A program made the position numbers and the translations under genes. A stretch of DNA of 64,000 nt from Anisodus tanguticus (Eukaryota > Streptophyta > Magnoliopsida > Solanales > Solanaceae). This document shows positions 54,696 to 64,000 of the stretch, in pieces (the first letter of the stretch is position 1; each line of letters starts with the position of its first letter). The stretch spans positions 17,410,001-17,474,000 of the forward strand of contig CM067541.1 in the NCBI GenBank assembly GCA_034509755.1, written 5' to 3'. Under the pieces are notes generated by a model that searched no databases, was not told the origin of the DNA, and worked only from the letters and a program-made list of their open reading frames with translations.

Positions 54696-55750
54696 TGTTG
54701 GAAATTTGCATTTGGCGGGAGTTGCGTCCAACCAACTTTAATGGCTTAAACACTAGTGTTCCGCATGTTGGAGAATCCGGTTCTTCACACGTGCATAATC
54801 TACTAAGTAAGTAGATGACCGTAGGGCCAAGGATCGTCAAATTTCGTTGAGAAATGAAAGAGATATTGGTCCACGAAGTGAGGTGTTTGAAGCGTGGAAA
54901 AGTGTGGTATTTAGACCAATTCTCCCTCATCGGTGGGGGAAGAAAGATTTGTTTAGTTTATAAGTCTCAAAGTTGGCTTGGGGTTTGGGATCCCAAGGAG
55001 TATCCCATGTGTTTAAAGGAGGGAGGACTTAGATGTGCTTCGGTTCGAGGATAAGCCCACACGCGTGCTGCCGCCTCCCGCCCGTCTCGGTCTTGGGTCA
55101 CGTGGGTTGTGCTTCTTCTGATATTATCTTTTTGCACCAGAATTGTTTCGTATCTACAGTTTGGTCCCTGAAGTTTCAAATAAGTCAAAATTGGGCAGAG
55201 AACTTTGCTGTTGGGTTTTTAGAACGTCAACCAGCCTTAATTTGCACTCAATTTAGTCATTTATTTTGGCTGAATTACTCTCCCTAAAGGTCAATCCGTT
55301 GCACATCAATTCACCATTTATTTTGGTGAATTACTACCTCTATAATTACCATTACTTGGCCAGTAACAACAATTATGTAGGCAGTTGGTAAGACCTCTCC
55401 TTCAACTATATAAAGGAGCCTTTGCATAATTGTTGAGACACACAAAAGCATACAAACGAAATCAGTCTTCCTACTATCTTCCAGCATCATTTCATTACTC
55501 AAAATTCTTCAAGGTAACACTTGAGTTTTCTTTGCTCATTTGTTCATTTGCTGTTTTATGTTGAGAGACAATTGTCCAGAACGTAGAAATGATACATACG
55601 GGGCAATTTTGTTTTAAAGACAGAGTGTCATCAGTCGACTCAGCATACTAAAAACTATTCCAGTTTCTTGTTCAAGTTTATTGTAATTTTCAATTTGTTG
55701 TAATACTTAGCAGTTACTTATTTTCATTTCCTGCACCATTGTAACCAACA
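54696..55750 (+). repeat. solo LTR related to copia C2, with target duplication
   Basis: It begins TGTTGGAAATTTGCATTTGG and ends TTGTAACCAACA. It is flanked by perfect GATTT duplications (54691-54695 and 55751-55755). The interior resembles the C2 LTR in the opposite orientation: shared phrases include GTAGGGCCAAG, TTTCGTTGAGAAATGAAAGAGATA, GGAGTATCCCATGTGTTTAAAGG and GACAGAGTGTCATCA. At 1,055 bases it is shorter than the C2 LTR. Solo LTRs arise by recombination between the two LTRs of an element. TATATAAAGGAG near 55410 is its TATA box. Confidence 0.9.
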
Positions 55751-55755
55751 GATTT

Positions 55756-55930
55756 GTCATGAATCATAGTTTGTTCTCATTCATATTAAAAGGAAACACA
55801 AGTATATTCGTACTAGAAAAAACATCAAAGCAACAATAATGTTCAAATCAGTCTAGACAATAAGACAAACTCTTTATCTCATTTTGTGTGAACAATTCAC
55901 AAAAATGTTTACTAGAGTATCAATATTATT
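55756..55930. other. non-coding flank
   Basis: Short AT-rich stretch between the solo LTR and the Cys-rich exon. On - it would be the 3' untranslated region of that exon; no polyadenylation signal is clear. Confidence 0.35.
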
Positions 55931-56222
55931 CAATTCTTGGACAGAGGAAATTTCTTCTTCTTCTTCTTGCTAGGATCTGCAAGCTTATTCAGAGAATCTA
56001 TATCCGAAAACGAAGAATATACTGCCAGAACTTTTTTCTCCAGACCCAGAACAAACATTACATTTGACTTGCTTCACAATCTTGTATTGTGTCTTAACAC
56101 AACAACAAAGGATGGATATTGGACAACACACACATAATAGACATAGATTACATGTAAACTCCCCCACGTCGTCGCAGTTGCAGCTAGTGCCCGATGTTGG
56201 TTGACTATTGCTTGGATTTGAC
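55931..56222 (-). pseudogene. terminal exon of a small Cys-rich hydrophobic plant protein, frameshifted
   Basis: On - the exon follows a strong acceptor (TGCTTATTTTGTTTAG at 56238-56223). It reads SNPSNSQPTSGTSCNCDDVG then EFTCNLCLLCVCCPISILCC and CVKTQYKIVKQVKCNVC. In the +1 frame the sequence continues KKVLAVYSSFSDIDSLNKLA then DPSKKKKKKFPLSKN and a stop. The YSSFSDID tail after a C-rich hydrophobic block is what I recall for an uncharacterised plant family, so one base appears lost or gained near 56050. The Cys/hydrophobic core could be membrane-associated. The copia C5 insertion lies 43 bases upstream, separating it from earlier exons. Confidence 0.55.
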
Positions 56223-56265
56223 TAAACAAAATAAGCAGATGAAGGGTGAAACTGGGCTAGGCTAG

Positions 56266-56577
56266 TGAAAGAAAAAATTTCTTGATTATTTTCATTAATA
56301 AAAAAGTATATATACAATTTACATTTTTCCATACTAGGAAAATTTTATTCATATTCTACTCTCAAAACCCTATTCTAGTTGTACAAGAATCCTATAATTA
56401 TGGTAAGTGTACAAGCCTAATTTAATACAATATTTACATCAAAATAATGCTCCAAAATCGTGATATACACGGGCTTGTATTCCGTGTATATCACGGTTTC
56501 ACATATGGTAAAGTTGCCTTGTGAAACCGTGATATACATGGTATACAAACCCATGTATATCACGGGTATATTTAACA
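56266..56577 (-). repeat. 3' LTR of copia C5
   Basis: On + it starts TGAAAGAAAAAATTTC and ends GGTATATTTAACA; the coding end (CCCGCAGTCATAGTGGGCGG on + next to it) carries the polypurine-like site on -. It contains the same alternating palindromes as the right LTR (56459-56566). Confidence 0.9.
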
Positions 56578-58106
56578 CACACCCGCAGTCATAGTGGGCG
56601 GTCTTCGTACGCTGAGATTGTCCCTAAAATCTTCAAAAAGGACTGAGGGAAGACCCTTTGTAAAGATGTCTGCAATTTGATACCTGTAAGGGACATGGCA
56701 GACGCGTACTTGTCCACGAGCTACCTTTTCGTGAACAAAGTGAATATCAATCTCGATGTGTTTAGTGCGCTGGTGTTGAACAGGATTACCAGAAAGGTAG
56801 ATGGCACTAACATTATCACAATAAACCAAGGCAGCTTTCTGAATAGGACAATGAAGCTCTAAAAGAAGATTACGTAACCAACATGATTCAGAGACCATAT
56901 TGGCCACCCCTCGATACTTGGCCTCTACACTAGAGCGTGATAATGTAGACTAACGCTTCGCAGACCAGGAGACCAAGTTATTCCCAAGAAACATACAATA
57001 GCCAGACGTGGAATGTCAGGTATCTGGACAACCAACTCAATCAACATCTGTTTATGAGACAAGTGTAGAAGTCGATGAAGGATATAAATGTAAGCCATAG
57101 TCAAGTGTCCCCTGGATGTATCGAATAATGCGTTTGAACGCATTCATGTATTCAACCCTGGGATCATGCATAAACTAGCACACTTGTTGTACGACATACG
57201 TAATATCAGATCTCGTGAAAGTAAGATACTGAAGAGCCCTATGCAAGACTGCGATAACGGGTCAGATCCTCATACGGTGAGCCAGCCGCAGCACCCAGCT
57301 TGGGCTTAGTATCGATGGGAGTGGAAGTGGACTTGCACGAGGACATGCCTGCACGCTTAATAATCTCAGCTGCATACTTTCATTGAGATAAGAACAGCCC
57401 ACCTGCATGACGAGAAACAGCAATCCCCAAAAACTAACTCAAGAGCCCCAAGTCTTTCATAGCAAACTCAGAACTGAGCATGGTCATGATAGACTTGCGC
57501 AAAACATCAGTGGTGGCAGTCAAGATAATATCATCCACATATAATAAAATATAAGCCAAGGAAGAACCACGACGATATATGAACAATGAATTATCCAACC
57601 TGATGTGCGAAAACCCAATAGACGAAATATAATCTGCAAATCTCTTATACTAAGCCCATAGGGCCTGCTTAAGCTCATACAAGGACTTCTTCAATAAACA
57701 GACATGATGAGGATATTTGAGTCTCGAAAACCCAAGGGCTGATGTATATAAATGGTCTCCTTAGATCACCATGTAAGAAAGTATTATTCATATCTAACTG
57801 ATGAATGAGACATACTTTGGAAAGAGCCAAACTAAGAACAGTGCGAATGGTAGCCGGTTTGACCATCGGACTAAACATCTCACCACAATTCACGCCAACC
57901 TACTGAGTCTTACCATCACCTACAAGACGAGCCTTATGCCTCATAAAAGAACCGTCAGAATTATCCTTATGAGTAAGAATCCACATAGACCGAATAATAT
58001 TAACACCAGAAGGACGGGGTACCCACTCGCACGTCTTATTCGCAATAAGAGCATCATATTCGTCGGTCATAGCCAATTTCCAATTCGGGTCATTTAAGAC
58101 AGACAC
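56572..58106 (-). pseudogene. RT and RNase H of copia C5
   Basis: Fragments in - order: LNDPNWKLAMTDEYDALIAN (58106-57900), MNCGEMFSPMVKPATIRTVL then LDMNNTFLHGDL (57893-57675), an LYVDDII box near 57540-57520, and the RNase H end ANMVSESCWLRNLLLELHCP, VYCDNVSAIYLSGNPVQHQR and IFTKGLPSVLFEDFRDNLSV (56907-56572). Several stops and small indels occur between 57670 and 56910. The equivalent stretch of C1 is one open frame, so C5 RT has decayed further although its gag is better kept. Confidence 0.83.
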
Positions 58107-58148
58107 TGGGTTATGGGGTAGGGGGACTCAAGAACATTAAAATTAAAA

Positions 58149-59226
58149 TTAAAATGTCTTTAAAAATACCCCATTGACTACGAGTGACCGGTCTGTGACT
58201 CGGGGAGAATTAGGTGGATTTTGGGAAATATCGGGACCGGCGACGAACTGGCTAGCAGGCAGTGCGCCTGCTGGCCCAACACTGGAAAGAGGAGAGGCCA
58301 AAACAGTGACTGGACCAGGGATGGTATTGGGCTCGGCAGCTGGCCCAACTATCGAAACTGGGGCTTTAGTAGAAACAGTGGAGTTAGGCAGACCAGGAGG
58401 TCCAACGGGCAGTGGGCCCGCGGGCGAATTTTGGGTGCGGGATAAGTGCAAAAAATGGTGGATAACATACGGGGAGACGGCGTCGTCCAAAAAATTATAC
58501 GAACTAGGCACGGGACTACTCAATTTAGCAAATGGAAATTGGGTTTCATCAAAAATAACATGGCGACTAATGATGATTTTATTAGACGATAAATCAAAAC
58601 ATTTGTAACCACGATGATTAGACGGATAACCCAAAACACACACAAGGGGTAGAATTGGCCTGAAGTTTGTTAATTGTGGTGGACGAAATTAGTGGATAAC
58701 ATAAGCACCCAAAGACCCTAAGATGGAAATACGAAAGAGTCTTATTATATAAGATTTGAAGGGGGGATGCAATTGTCAAACCTTTGGTAGGAAGTATGTT
58801 AAGAAGATATGTAGTCATTTGTAGAGCATGATGCCAAAAGGAAGGAGGTACGGAAGCATGGACTAAAATAGTGCAGACAATATTATTAATGGTACGAATT
58901 TTGCGTTCGGCTTTCCCATTTTGTGAGGACGTATGGGGACAAGAGAAACAAAAATTTATCTCATTATTGCCACAAAAATCCCGAAATAACGCATTATCAT
59001 ATTCTTTGTCATTATCACATTGAATATTTTTGATTTCACGTTCAAACTGAGTACGGATGAAAGCTCTAAACTTTAAGAAAGTGGAAAACACTTGAGATTT
59101 TTTTGCTAATGCAAAAGTCCATAAAAAATTAGAATAATCATCCAAAAAGAGAACATAATAACGATGGCCCAAAGGACTGAGAACATGAGACGTCCATAAA
59201 TCGCTATGAATAATATCAAATGGCAT
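58149..59226 (-). pseudogene. integrase core and linker of copia C5
   Basis: 59226-58618 holds MPFDIIHSDLWTSHVLSPLG, LFLDDYSNFLWTFALAKKSQ, IQCDNDKEYDN and SQNGKAERKIRTINNIVCTI, so D, D and E are all present. PPSFWHHALQMTTYLLNILP follows. 58643-58149 continues LGYPSNHRGYKCFDLSSNKI and a Pro-rich linker ending before RT. One frameshift near 58630 separates the two. Confidence 0.83.
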
Positions 59227-59273
59227 TAAAGTACTAGTAGTAAAGTCTACAAACGGTAATCTAACATTTTTTT

Positions 59274-59945
59274 CTAGAGAACAAGATTGACAAATGGGAG
59301 TACTACGCGTACCCTTACAAGAAATAAAATTGTTTTAATGTAAGGAAGAAACAATAGACGACCCAGGGTGACCCAAACGTGCATTGCATAAGGAAGGAAC
59401 GAGAGCGGCAAAGTAGATGGCAAGGCTTGACTCGAGAGACCGGATGTGGGCGTGATAGGATAAAGATCTCCCCAACTATCACATCTCATAAGAGGAATCC
59501 CCGTCTTGAAATCCTTCACAGAAAATCCAAAAGGATAAAAAACAACAGAAACCCAATTATCAGTGGTGAATTTACGGACAAACACTAATTTTTTAATTAA
59601 GTTAGGGGCATGAAGGGTATTTTTCAAGACAAGAGGTGGATGGGGGGGGGGGAGAGACAATGTTTTATGACCGTAACCACGAATTGGAATAGAATTGTCA
59701 TTACCAACAATTATGTCACGAAAGTTGCTCAAACTAGAATAAGACGAGAGAGTACATTGGTCGGCCGTCGTGTGAGTAGTGGCTCCGGTGTCCATGTACC
59801 AATTCGAGTCCGAGGGATTTAATTCAAGTGTGTGCATCGCGACTTCAATATTGGTAGGTGTGGGGCCCACTTCATGATGGGTTTGCGGAGGCCGAGGCCC
59901 AAGCACACTAGCCTGATGCCTTGGCCCAGAACCTGCTCTCGGCAC
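59274..59945 (-). pseudogene. protease of copia C5
   Basis: A 223-residue frame with the catalytic triplet intact in NWYMDTGATTHTTADQ, then GNDNSIPIRGYGHKTLSLPP and LVLKNTLHAPNLIKKLVFVR. Compared with C1 (DTD) this copy keeps DTG. It runs on toward the integrase zinc finger with a frameshift at its end. Confidence 0.82.
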
Positions 59946-59989
59946 CCACTGATTCTTGGCAGAATTGGGCCTGGAAACTGAAGCCGGAA

Positions 59990-60974
59990 ATTGGGCCCAA
60001 TAAGGATGATGGGCATTCGATGGGAAATAGGGGTTGTGTGGGCCAGGCCCACTGGCCCAGTTCCACGTCCATGGGCCCAGGGCTGTGGCCAGTTGGCTTA
60101 CGGTCCACTGGCCCGAGGCCCATTTCCACCCCCGTTATTTCCATCTCATTTCCGCCACGGTTTTTGCCATTATTTTTGCGATTCTGACCCTTTATGCTGC
60201 CACCGTTGTTGCGGTTTTGGCCGAAATTGTTGGAGACGGATGGAGAAAAATTGGACTCGACCACCATGACTACAGAAGGGGCCTAGTGGCCGTTTTCTTA
60301 GCCAATTCGGCTTTTTCGAGCGTGAGTATGGAACAAGCCTGATAAAACTGCGGATTAGGACTGCTCTGACGAAGAAGTGTACCGACGCCACTATAGGCCT
60401 TAGAGAGGCCTGCAACCATCTGAAGAACAAGACAATCGTTGGTAACAGGCGCATCAACGTTGCAGAGTTGGTCCGCCAATTCTTTCAACCTTTTGCAGTA
60501 TGGTGAAACGTTGGGGAAATCTTCCATATTGACGTGGGAGAATTCCTTCTCAAGGATAACATCACGAGAATTTTGATTATCATGGAATATGTCACGCACA
60601 ATATTCCAAGCATTCATCGCCGTCGCGTCTGGTTCAATAATTGTCTGGCACAGGTCGGTAGATATTGTGGAGTAAATCCACTTAAGAACGGTAGTATCAA
60701 GTGTCGTCCATAACTTAGGATCATCCTCGGGTTTTTGCACCTCCGTATCCATAGGAGCCGTGGGGATTATGTGATGGAGGACTTGATGCGAGCGTGTGTG
60801 AACTTTGAACAGTTCGGCCCACGTCGCATATTGGACGTTTTCTATTTCAAGAATAATAGGGATGTGATTCTTGATGTTAGAAACCGTAAGGGCAGAGTGA
60901 AATGTGTTCTTAGCCATAATAGCAACACAAGACGTTATGGGGAGAAAAGGAGGGGCTCGGAAACCGATGCACAA
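59990..60974 (-). pseudogene. gag of copia C5, nearly intact
   Basis: The 234-residue frame 60974-60270 contains FHSALTVSNIKNHIPIILEI, YATWAELFKVHTRSHQVLHH and LQMVAGLSKAYSGVGTLLRQ. The natural start is probably the inner MAKNTFHSALTVSN. A stop or frameshift near 60270 moves it to 60267-59908, where the basic tail GQNRNNGGSIKGQNRKNNGK NRGG lies. As in C1 and C4, no CCHC knuckle is seen between this tail and the protease. Confidence 0.85.
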
Positions 60975-61022
60975 TGTGGACGGAAATTGGGGAGAAAAAT
61001 ATTAACCTAGACTTCTGATACA

Positions 61023-61329
61023 ATAAAATAAATAATCCCTTGATTATTTTCATTAATGAAAGAGTATATATACAATTTACAATTTTTCATACTAGAAAAA
61101 TCCTATTCTACTCCCAAAACCATATTCTAGTTGTACAAGAATCCTATAATTATGGTAAGTGTACAATCCTAATTTAATACAATATTTACATCAAAATAAT
61201 GCTCCAAAACCGTGATATACACGGGCTTGTATACCGTGTATATCACGGTTTCACCTATGGTAAAGTTGCCTTGTGAAACCGTGATATACATGGTATACAA
61301 ACCCATGTATATCACGGGTATATTTAACA
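61023..61329 (-). repeat. 5' LTR of copia C5 with four alternating 16-bp palindromic motifs
   Basis: Ends GGTATATTTAACA. ACCGTGATATACACGG (61209-61224) and CCGTGTATATCACGGT (61234-61249) are perfect inverted repeats. ACCGTGATATACATGG (61278-61293) and CCATGTATATCACGGG (61303-61318) pair at 15 of 16. The second and third motifs extend to GTATATCACGGTTTCAC (61238-61254) and GTGAAACCGTGATATAC (61273-61289), a perfect 17-bp inverted repeat. The left LTR keeps the same arrangement. Confidence 0.88.
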
Positions 61330-61334
61330 GCTAG

Positions 61335-61840
61335 CTTATCAAGTACGTGCTGGATGCTTGGGTCCAGTGCATCTTCTAATAAGAGCAACTATTTCTTGTC
61401 AATTGGGAGAGTAGTTCATTTAGCAATATTTTAATATTCATCTAGTATTGTTTAAAGATAATTTTATATGTTTGCTAGAAGACTTTTTGCATTTACTCTC
61501 TCTATATATAATTGTTGACTTAATTAACAAAAACTTGATGGAAAAAAGAATTGGATTTCTTCTTTGCCATGACATGTTAGGTGATGTTATGTTAAATTAA
61601 TTAAGAAATATTGATGAAGTCACACTGACATGGAATTATGAGCGTAATAATATTAAGAAAATTGACAGCACTAAGGAAGGTGGTTCGTTTTTTTTTTTAA
61701 AAATAAATTATAAAAAACATTTTTTACAACTATAGTCGCTTAAGAAAGAAGCTTGGAATATATGTTACGTTGATTCCCTCCAATGGATAGATTCGAAGAC
61801 TCCTACAAAAAACAAAAAACAAAAAATCTATGGAGGGCTT
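61335..61840. other. right flank of copia C5, possible upstream exon end
   Basis: On - the first 60 bases can be read as LLLEDALDPSIQHVLDKLA (61400-61335) and this frame continues across the collapsed target site to QFHPSSAYFV before the acceptor of the Cys-rich exon. Whether this is an exon is uncertain. The rest is AT-rich with no gene. Confidence 0.35.
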
Positions 61841-62950
61841 AGTTTACGCAGTTGAGTGGACTCGCTTGTTGAATACCTCGCAACGGCTGATCGAAAAGCG
61901 AAGATAGGCGCATAGTTCAGTGATTTATCCACAAAAAAAAAAGGAACTCACAGAGATAACGATCCGCTTCTTTTAAGAAGATAGGACAAGAAAACGAGTG
62001 TTCGAGTTAGAAATACATGAGGATTTCTTGTTCTTACTTGTCTGGATTTTGCCTTCCAATCCTTAGTTCATGGTGGCAACTTCACCCTGTGCATCCTTTG
62101 GAGTTCTTCTTTCAAGCTCAAAATAGGTCGTGTAGTGCTATATCTCGTTCGTGATCCCCACAACCCTTTCTTTTGAGTATCTTTAGTGAGCCTATAGATG
62201 GAGACCCTACAGAGCCCGTAAACTCCCGATTTACCACTGGGCGAGAGGTGCACTTAACCGACCTACACACTCATCAATCACGATGTTCAGCTGACTTGCA
62301 TATGGCCCGGGTGCCAAAGTCTTCTTTAAAGAAGAAATCCCCCCCCCCCCCCAATCCAATCGGTACATCTCATTGTCGCCTTGGAAAAGCTTCAAATATG
62401 CTGAAGCAGAGAGCTATCTCATCAATATATATATTTGGGCTAGCTTGCCCGTAGAGTAAGTCATACTGGTCTGCGTGCCGCACTCACGAAGGACTGGCAG
62501 TAATATATCTTTTTCCTTGACTAGTAGGGCTAATGAACGACTCTTTGATCTATGTCGTTCCAAGTTCAGCCAGGTCTGATTAGAAGTTCCAAAATGAGTG
62601 GAGCGAGGGGCTTTAGAGGGAAAAAAAGGGGGGCGAGCTTTAATTGAAGTAGGGGCTTCGCTCCTTTCCTTACAGTCAAGTGGCTTTCGCACTGCTAGTT
62701 TTCGAATACGAGATATTCATCCTAGTCACGATGGACGTATTTTCCCAATTGACACATCTGATTAAGTAAAGTCCTCACGGGATTCATCCTAGTCACTATG
62801 CCTAGGACTTTATGATCTTAGGCCAGCGACTCTCATTATTAGGATTGGGGGTATCCGTATCTAATGAAGCAAGACAATTCAATCATGGTTAAGTTGAAAA
62901 ATTAATCCTTCAAATCTATGTTGCCTCTACCTAGAAAAAAAGAAGAAGGA
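61841..62950. other. probable mitochondrial-DNA-derived segment (NUMT)
   Basis: Base composition and wording change abruptly from AT-rich nuclear DNA to a moderate-GC text with phrases such as GAGTGGACTCGCTTGTTGAAT, CGAAAAGCGAAGATAGG, GTAGGGGCTTCGCTCCTTTCC and CACTGCTAGTTTTCGAATACG. These resemble plant mitochondrial intergenic DNA as I recall it; I could not name a mitochondrial gene in it. It includes C14 at 62339-62352. A repeated phrase TTCATCCTAGTCAC occurs at 62717 and 62784. Confidence 0.4.
62339..62352. repeat. poly(C)14 homopolymer
   Basis: Fourteen consecutive C residues after AAGAAGAAAT. It is in the proposed mitochondrial-like segment. Confidence 0.95.
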
Positions 62951-63199
62951 AACTCACTGGTGAAAGAGGAGAGAGAAAGGGAAAGATAGATTCAAAGACA
63001 TTACCCAACTCAGTTACATTAATTCATGTTAAGTATAAGTAGAAGTTATAATTTATAGTAGTAGAATTATTTATGCAGTTTGTAAATATCTATACCAATT
63101 TTCTTTCAAAATAATTGATGATTCAATGTCCAATTTTTGAGATATTTAACATTATAACTCCAAGATCAAACATGATAATAGGACACAAAACTAATAAAA

Positions 63200-63604
63200 A
63201 TTAGTAGATTCGAACGACGTACTTGTTTGAGCCATAACTGACAGCAGAACGAACTAGGCCTTCCTCCCTATTACCTTCTCGTTAAGGCGACTTTAATGGG
63301 ACAACAACCTCACACCTTTACTCTCTGTATTGTGATGATACAATAGAGCCAAGAGGTGCCTTAATATAGGGTTAGAGGAGGAGTCCTAGCTGCAATATTG
63401 AAATGTTAATGGGCCCACCCATTATGGGCCTCATTGGGTTAAGTGTACACTCACCGCCTCACTAGACCCACCAAACACATAAACTGCAACCCAATATTCA
63501 ATTATCAAATTTATAATTGGGCTCATGTTATGGACCACCATACAACCCGAATTAGTTAAAATATAAAGAAATGTTTTAAGTGATGTAAGCCCGTTTTTCT
63601 AACA
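63200..63604 (-). repeat. probable LTR, minus strand, left end not fixed
   Basis: On - the sequence reads CCAAGTGGAAAAA then TGTTAGAAAAACGGGC, which is a polypurine tract followed by an LTR start. Within it, CCCTATATTAAGGCACC could be a TATA region with the start of transcription near CTCTTGGCTC. The other LTR end and primer site were not found, so this may be a truncated or solo LTR. Confidence 0.45.
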
Positions 63605-64000
63605 TTTTTCCACTTGGACTACATTAGAAAAAAAAACTCTATATTCGAAACAAAAAAAACTTTAACCTTTTTGAAAAGAGATTTTTTCGGGTTGATGAAA
63701 AAAAACATTTATGGCCACATTTTTAGAAAACACTCCATAACTTTAATCGACCTTTGCAATCTTAATCTTAAATATCGGACTATGACGATCTTTATGTTCT
63801 TTGAAACACGAGACCTTCCATAATCACAATATTTCTAATTAAGCCAACAAGAGCATAGTCTAGTAGTGTAGTAAGGAATAGTGTCACGTGTGATATATAT
63901 GCAAAAGATTATGTACTCAAACATTCTTACCTTATCGGTCCTCCATATGCCATAAAAGCATATAAATGATGCACCTCTTGGGCGAACCAGTTTCACCTCA
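63605..64000. other. presumed interior of the element to the right
   Basis: If 63200-63604 is a 3' LTR on -, this would be the end of pol and its untranslated tail. The minus strand shows no motif I recognise, and the short open frame at 63614-63823 on + has none either. Confidence 0.3.

Larger units (their letters stand above)
56266..61329 (-). mobile_element. Ty1/copia element C5 (Ale-like), complete structure, minus strand
   Basis: LTRs at 56266-56577 and 61023-61329 are bordered by perfect GCTAG duplications (56261-56265 and 61330-61334). On - the order is gag, protease, integrase, linker, RT, RNase H. Proteins match C1 closely. The primer-site region reads TGTATCAGAAGTCTAGG on - (61022-61006), one base different from TGGTATCAGAAG. 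It inserted beside the splice acceptor of the Cys-rich exon. Confidence 0.93.

Noticed and set aside
58174..58608. 144-residue open frame on + opposite copia C5 linker
   Set aside because: Shadow of the Pro-rich linker on -, in which repeated Gly/Thr/Pro codons keep the complement open.
61841..62700. rRNA or known mitochondrial gene
   Set aside because: No stretch could be matched from memory to a ribosomal RNA or a mitochondrial protein; only the general style is mitochondrial-like.
1..64000. Integrated pararetrovirus or other virus copy
   Set aside because: All RT-bearing sequences have copia or gypsy domain order and LTRs; no movement-protein, coat or caulimovirus-type motif was seen.

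Overview
The window looks like repeat-rich nuclear DNA of a flowering plant, most likely a Solanaceae species. The evidence is nested Ty3/gypsy and Ty1/copia LTR retrotransposons, an RTE-type LINE 3' end ending in TTG triplets, tRNA-derived SINEs of types common in nightshades, TA-flanked Stowaway-like MITEs, plant-type short GT-AG introns and a nuclear tRNA-Leu gene. The genus cannot be fixed from this sequence. I see no complete ordinary protein-coding gene.

Layout, left to right. (1) 1-3742 is the 3' part of a Tat-like Ty3/gypsy element, with an antisense ORF split by a hAT-like element and a 3' LTR. (2) 4092-15500 is a second, full-length copy of the same family with target duplication ATGAG. 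It holds a decayed gag-pol on + and a spliced-looking antisense ORF on -, and its protease region carries an RTE LINE fragment with its own 16-bp duplication. (3) 15.5-18.8 kb is AT-rich DNA with three MITEs and a 24-base G run. (4) 18789-23744 is a copia element on + (duplication ACAAA). (5) 23.7-26.0 kb holds a possible Helitron terminus, a truncated SINE with 18-bp duplication and one receptor-kinase exon on -. (6) 26045-32792 is an Angela-like copia on - (duplication ATTTC). (7) 33.36-37.2 kb has an F-box fragment cut by a copia with a very short LTR, followed by a truncated copia of the same family as (4). (8) 38178-45048 is another copia on +, carrying a SINE and a hAT-like piece, whose 3' LTR runs into an inverted LTR fragment. 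(9) 48204-53793 is a copia on - (duplication CGTTC). (10) 54127-54207 is tRNA-Leu(CAG), followed by a solo LTR at 54696-55750 (duplication GATTT). (11) A frameshifted exon of a small Cys-rich protein lies at 55.93-56.22 kb. (12) 56266-61329 is a copia on - (duplication GCTAG) that landed next to that exon. (13) 61.8-62.95 kb resembles plant mitochondrial intergenic DNA, and 63.2-63.6 kb looks like another LTR.

Almost every reading frame is a broken gag or pol fragment, so most proteins here are not functional. The most unusual items are the antisense intron-containing ORF shared by both gypsy copies, the alternating palindromes in the LTRs of one copia family, the natural inverted LTR repeat at 44.6-45.0 kb, the 23-residue coding repeat in the Angela-like element, and the host exons (kinase, F-box, Cys-rich protein) cut off by insertions. 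Element boundaries, target duplications and protein motifs were read directly from the sequence. Family and lineage names rest on remembered motifs and were not checked by search.
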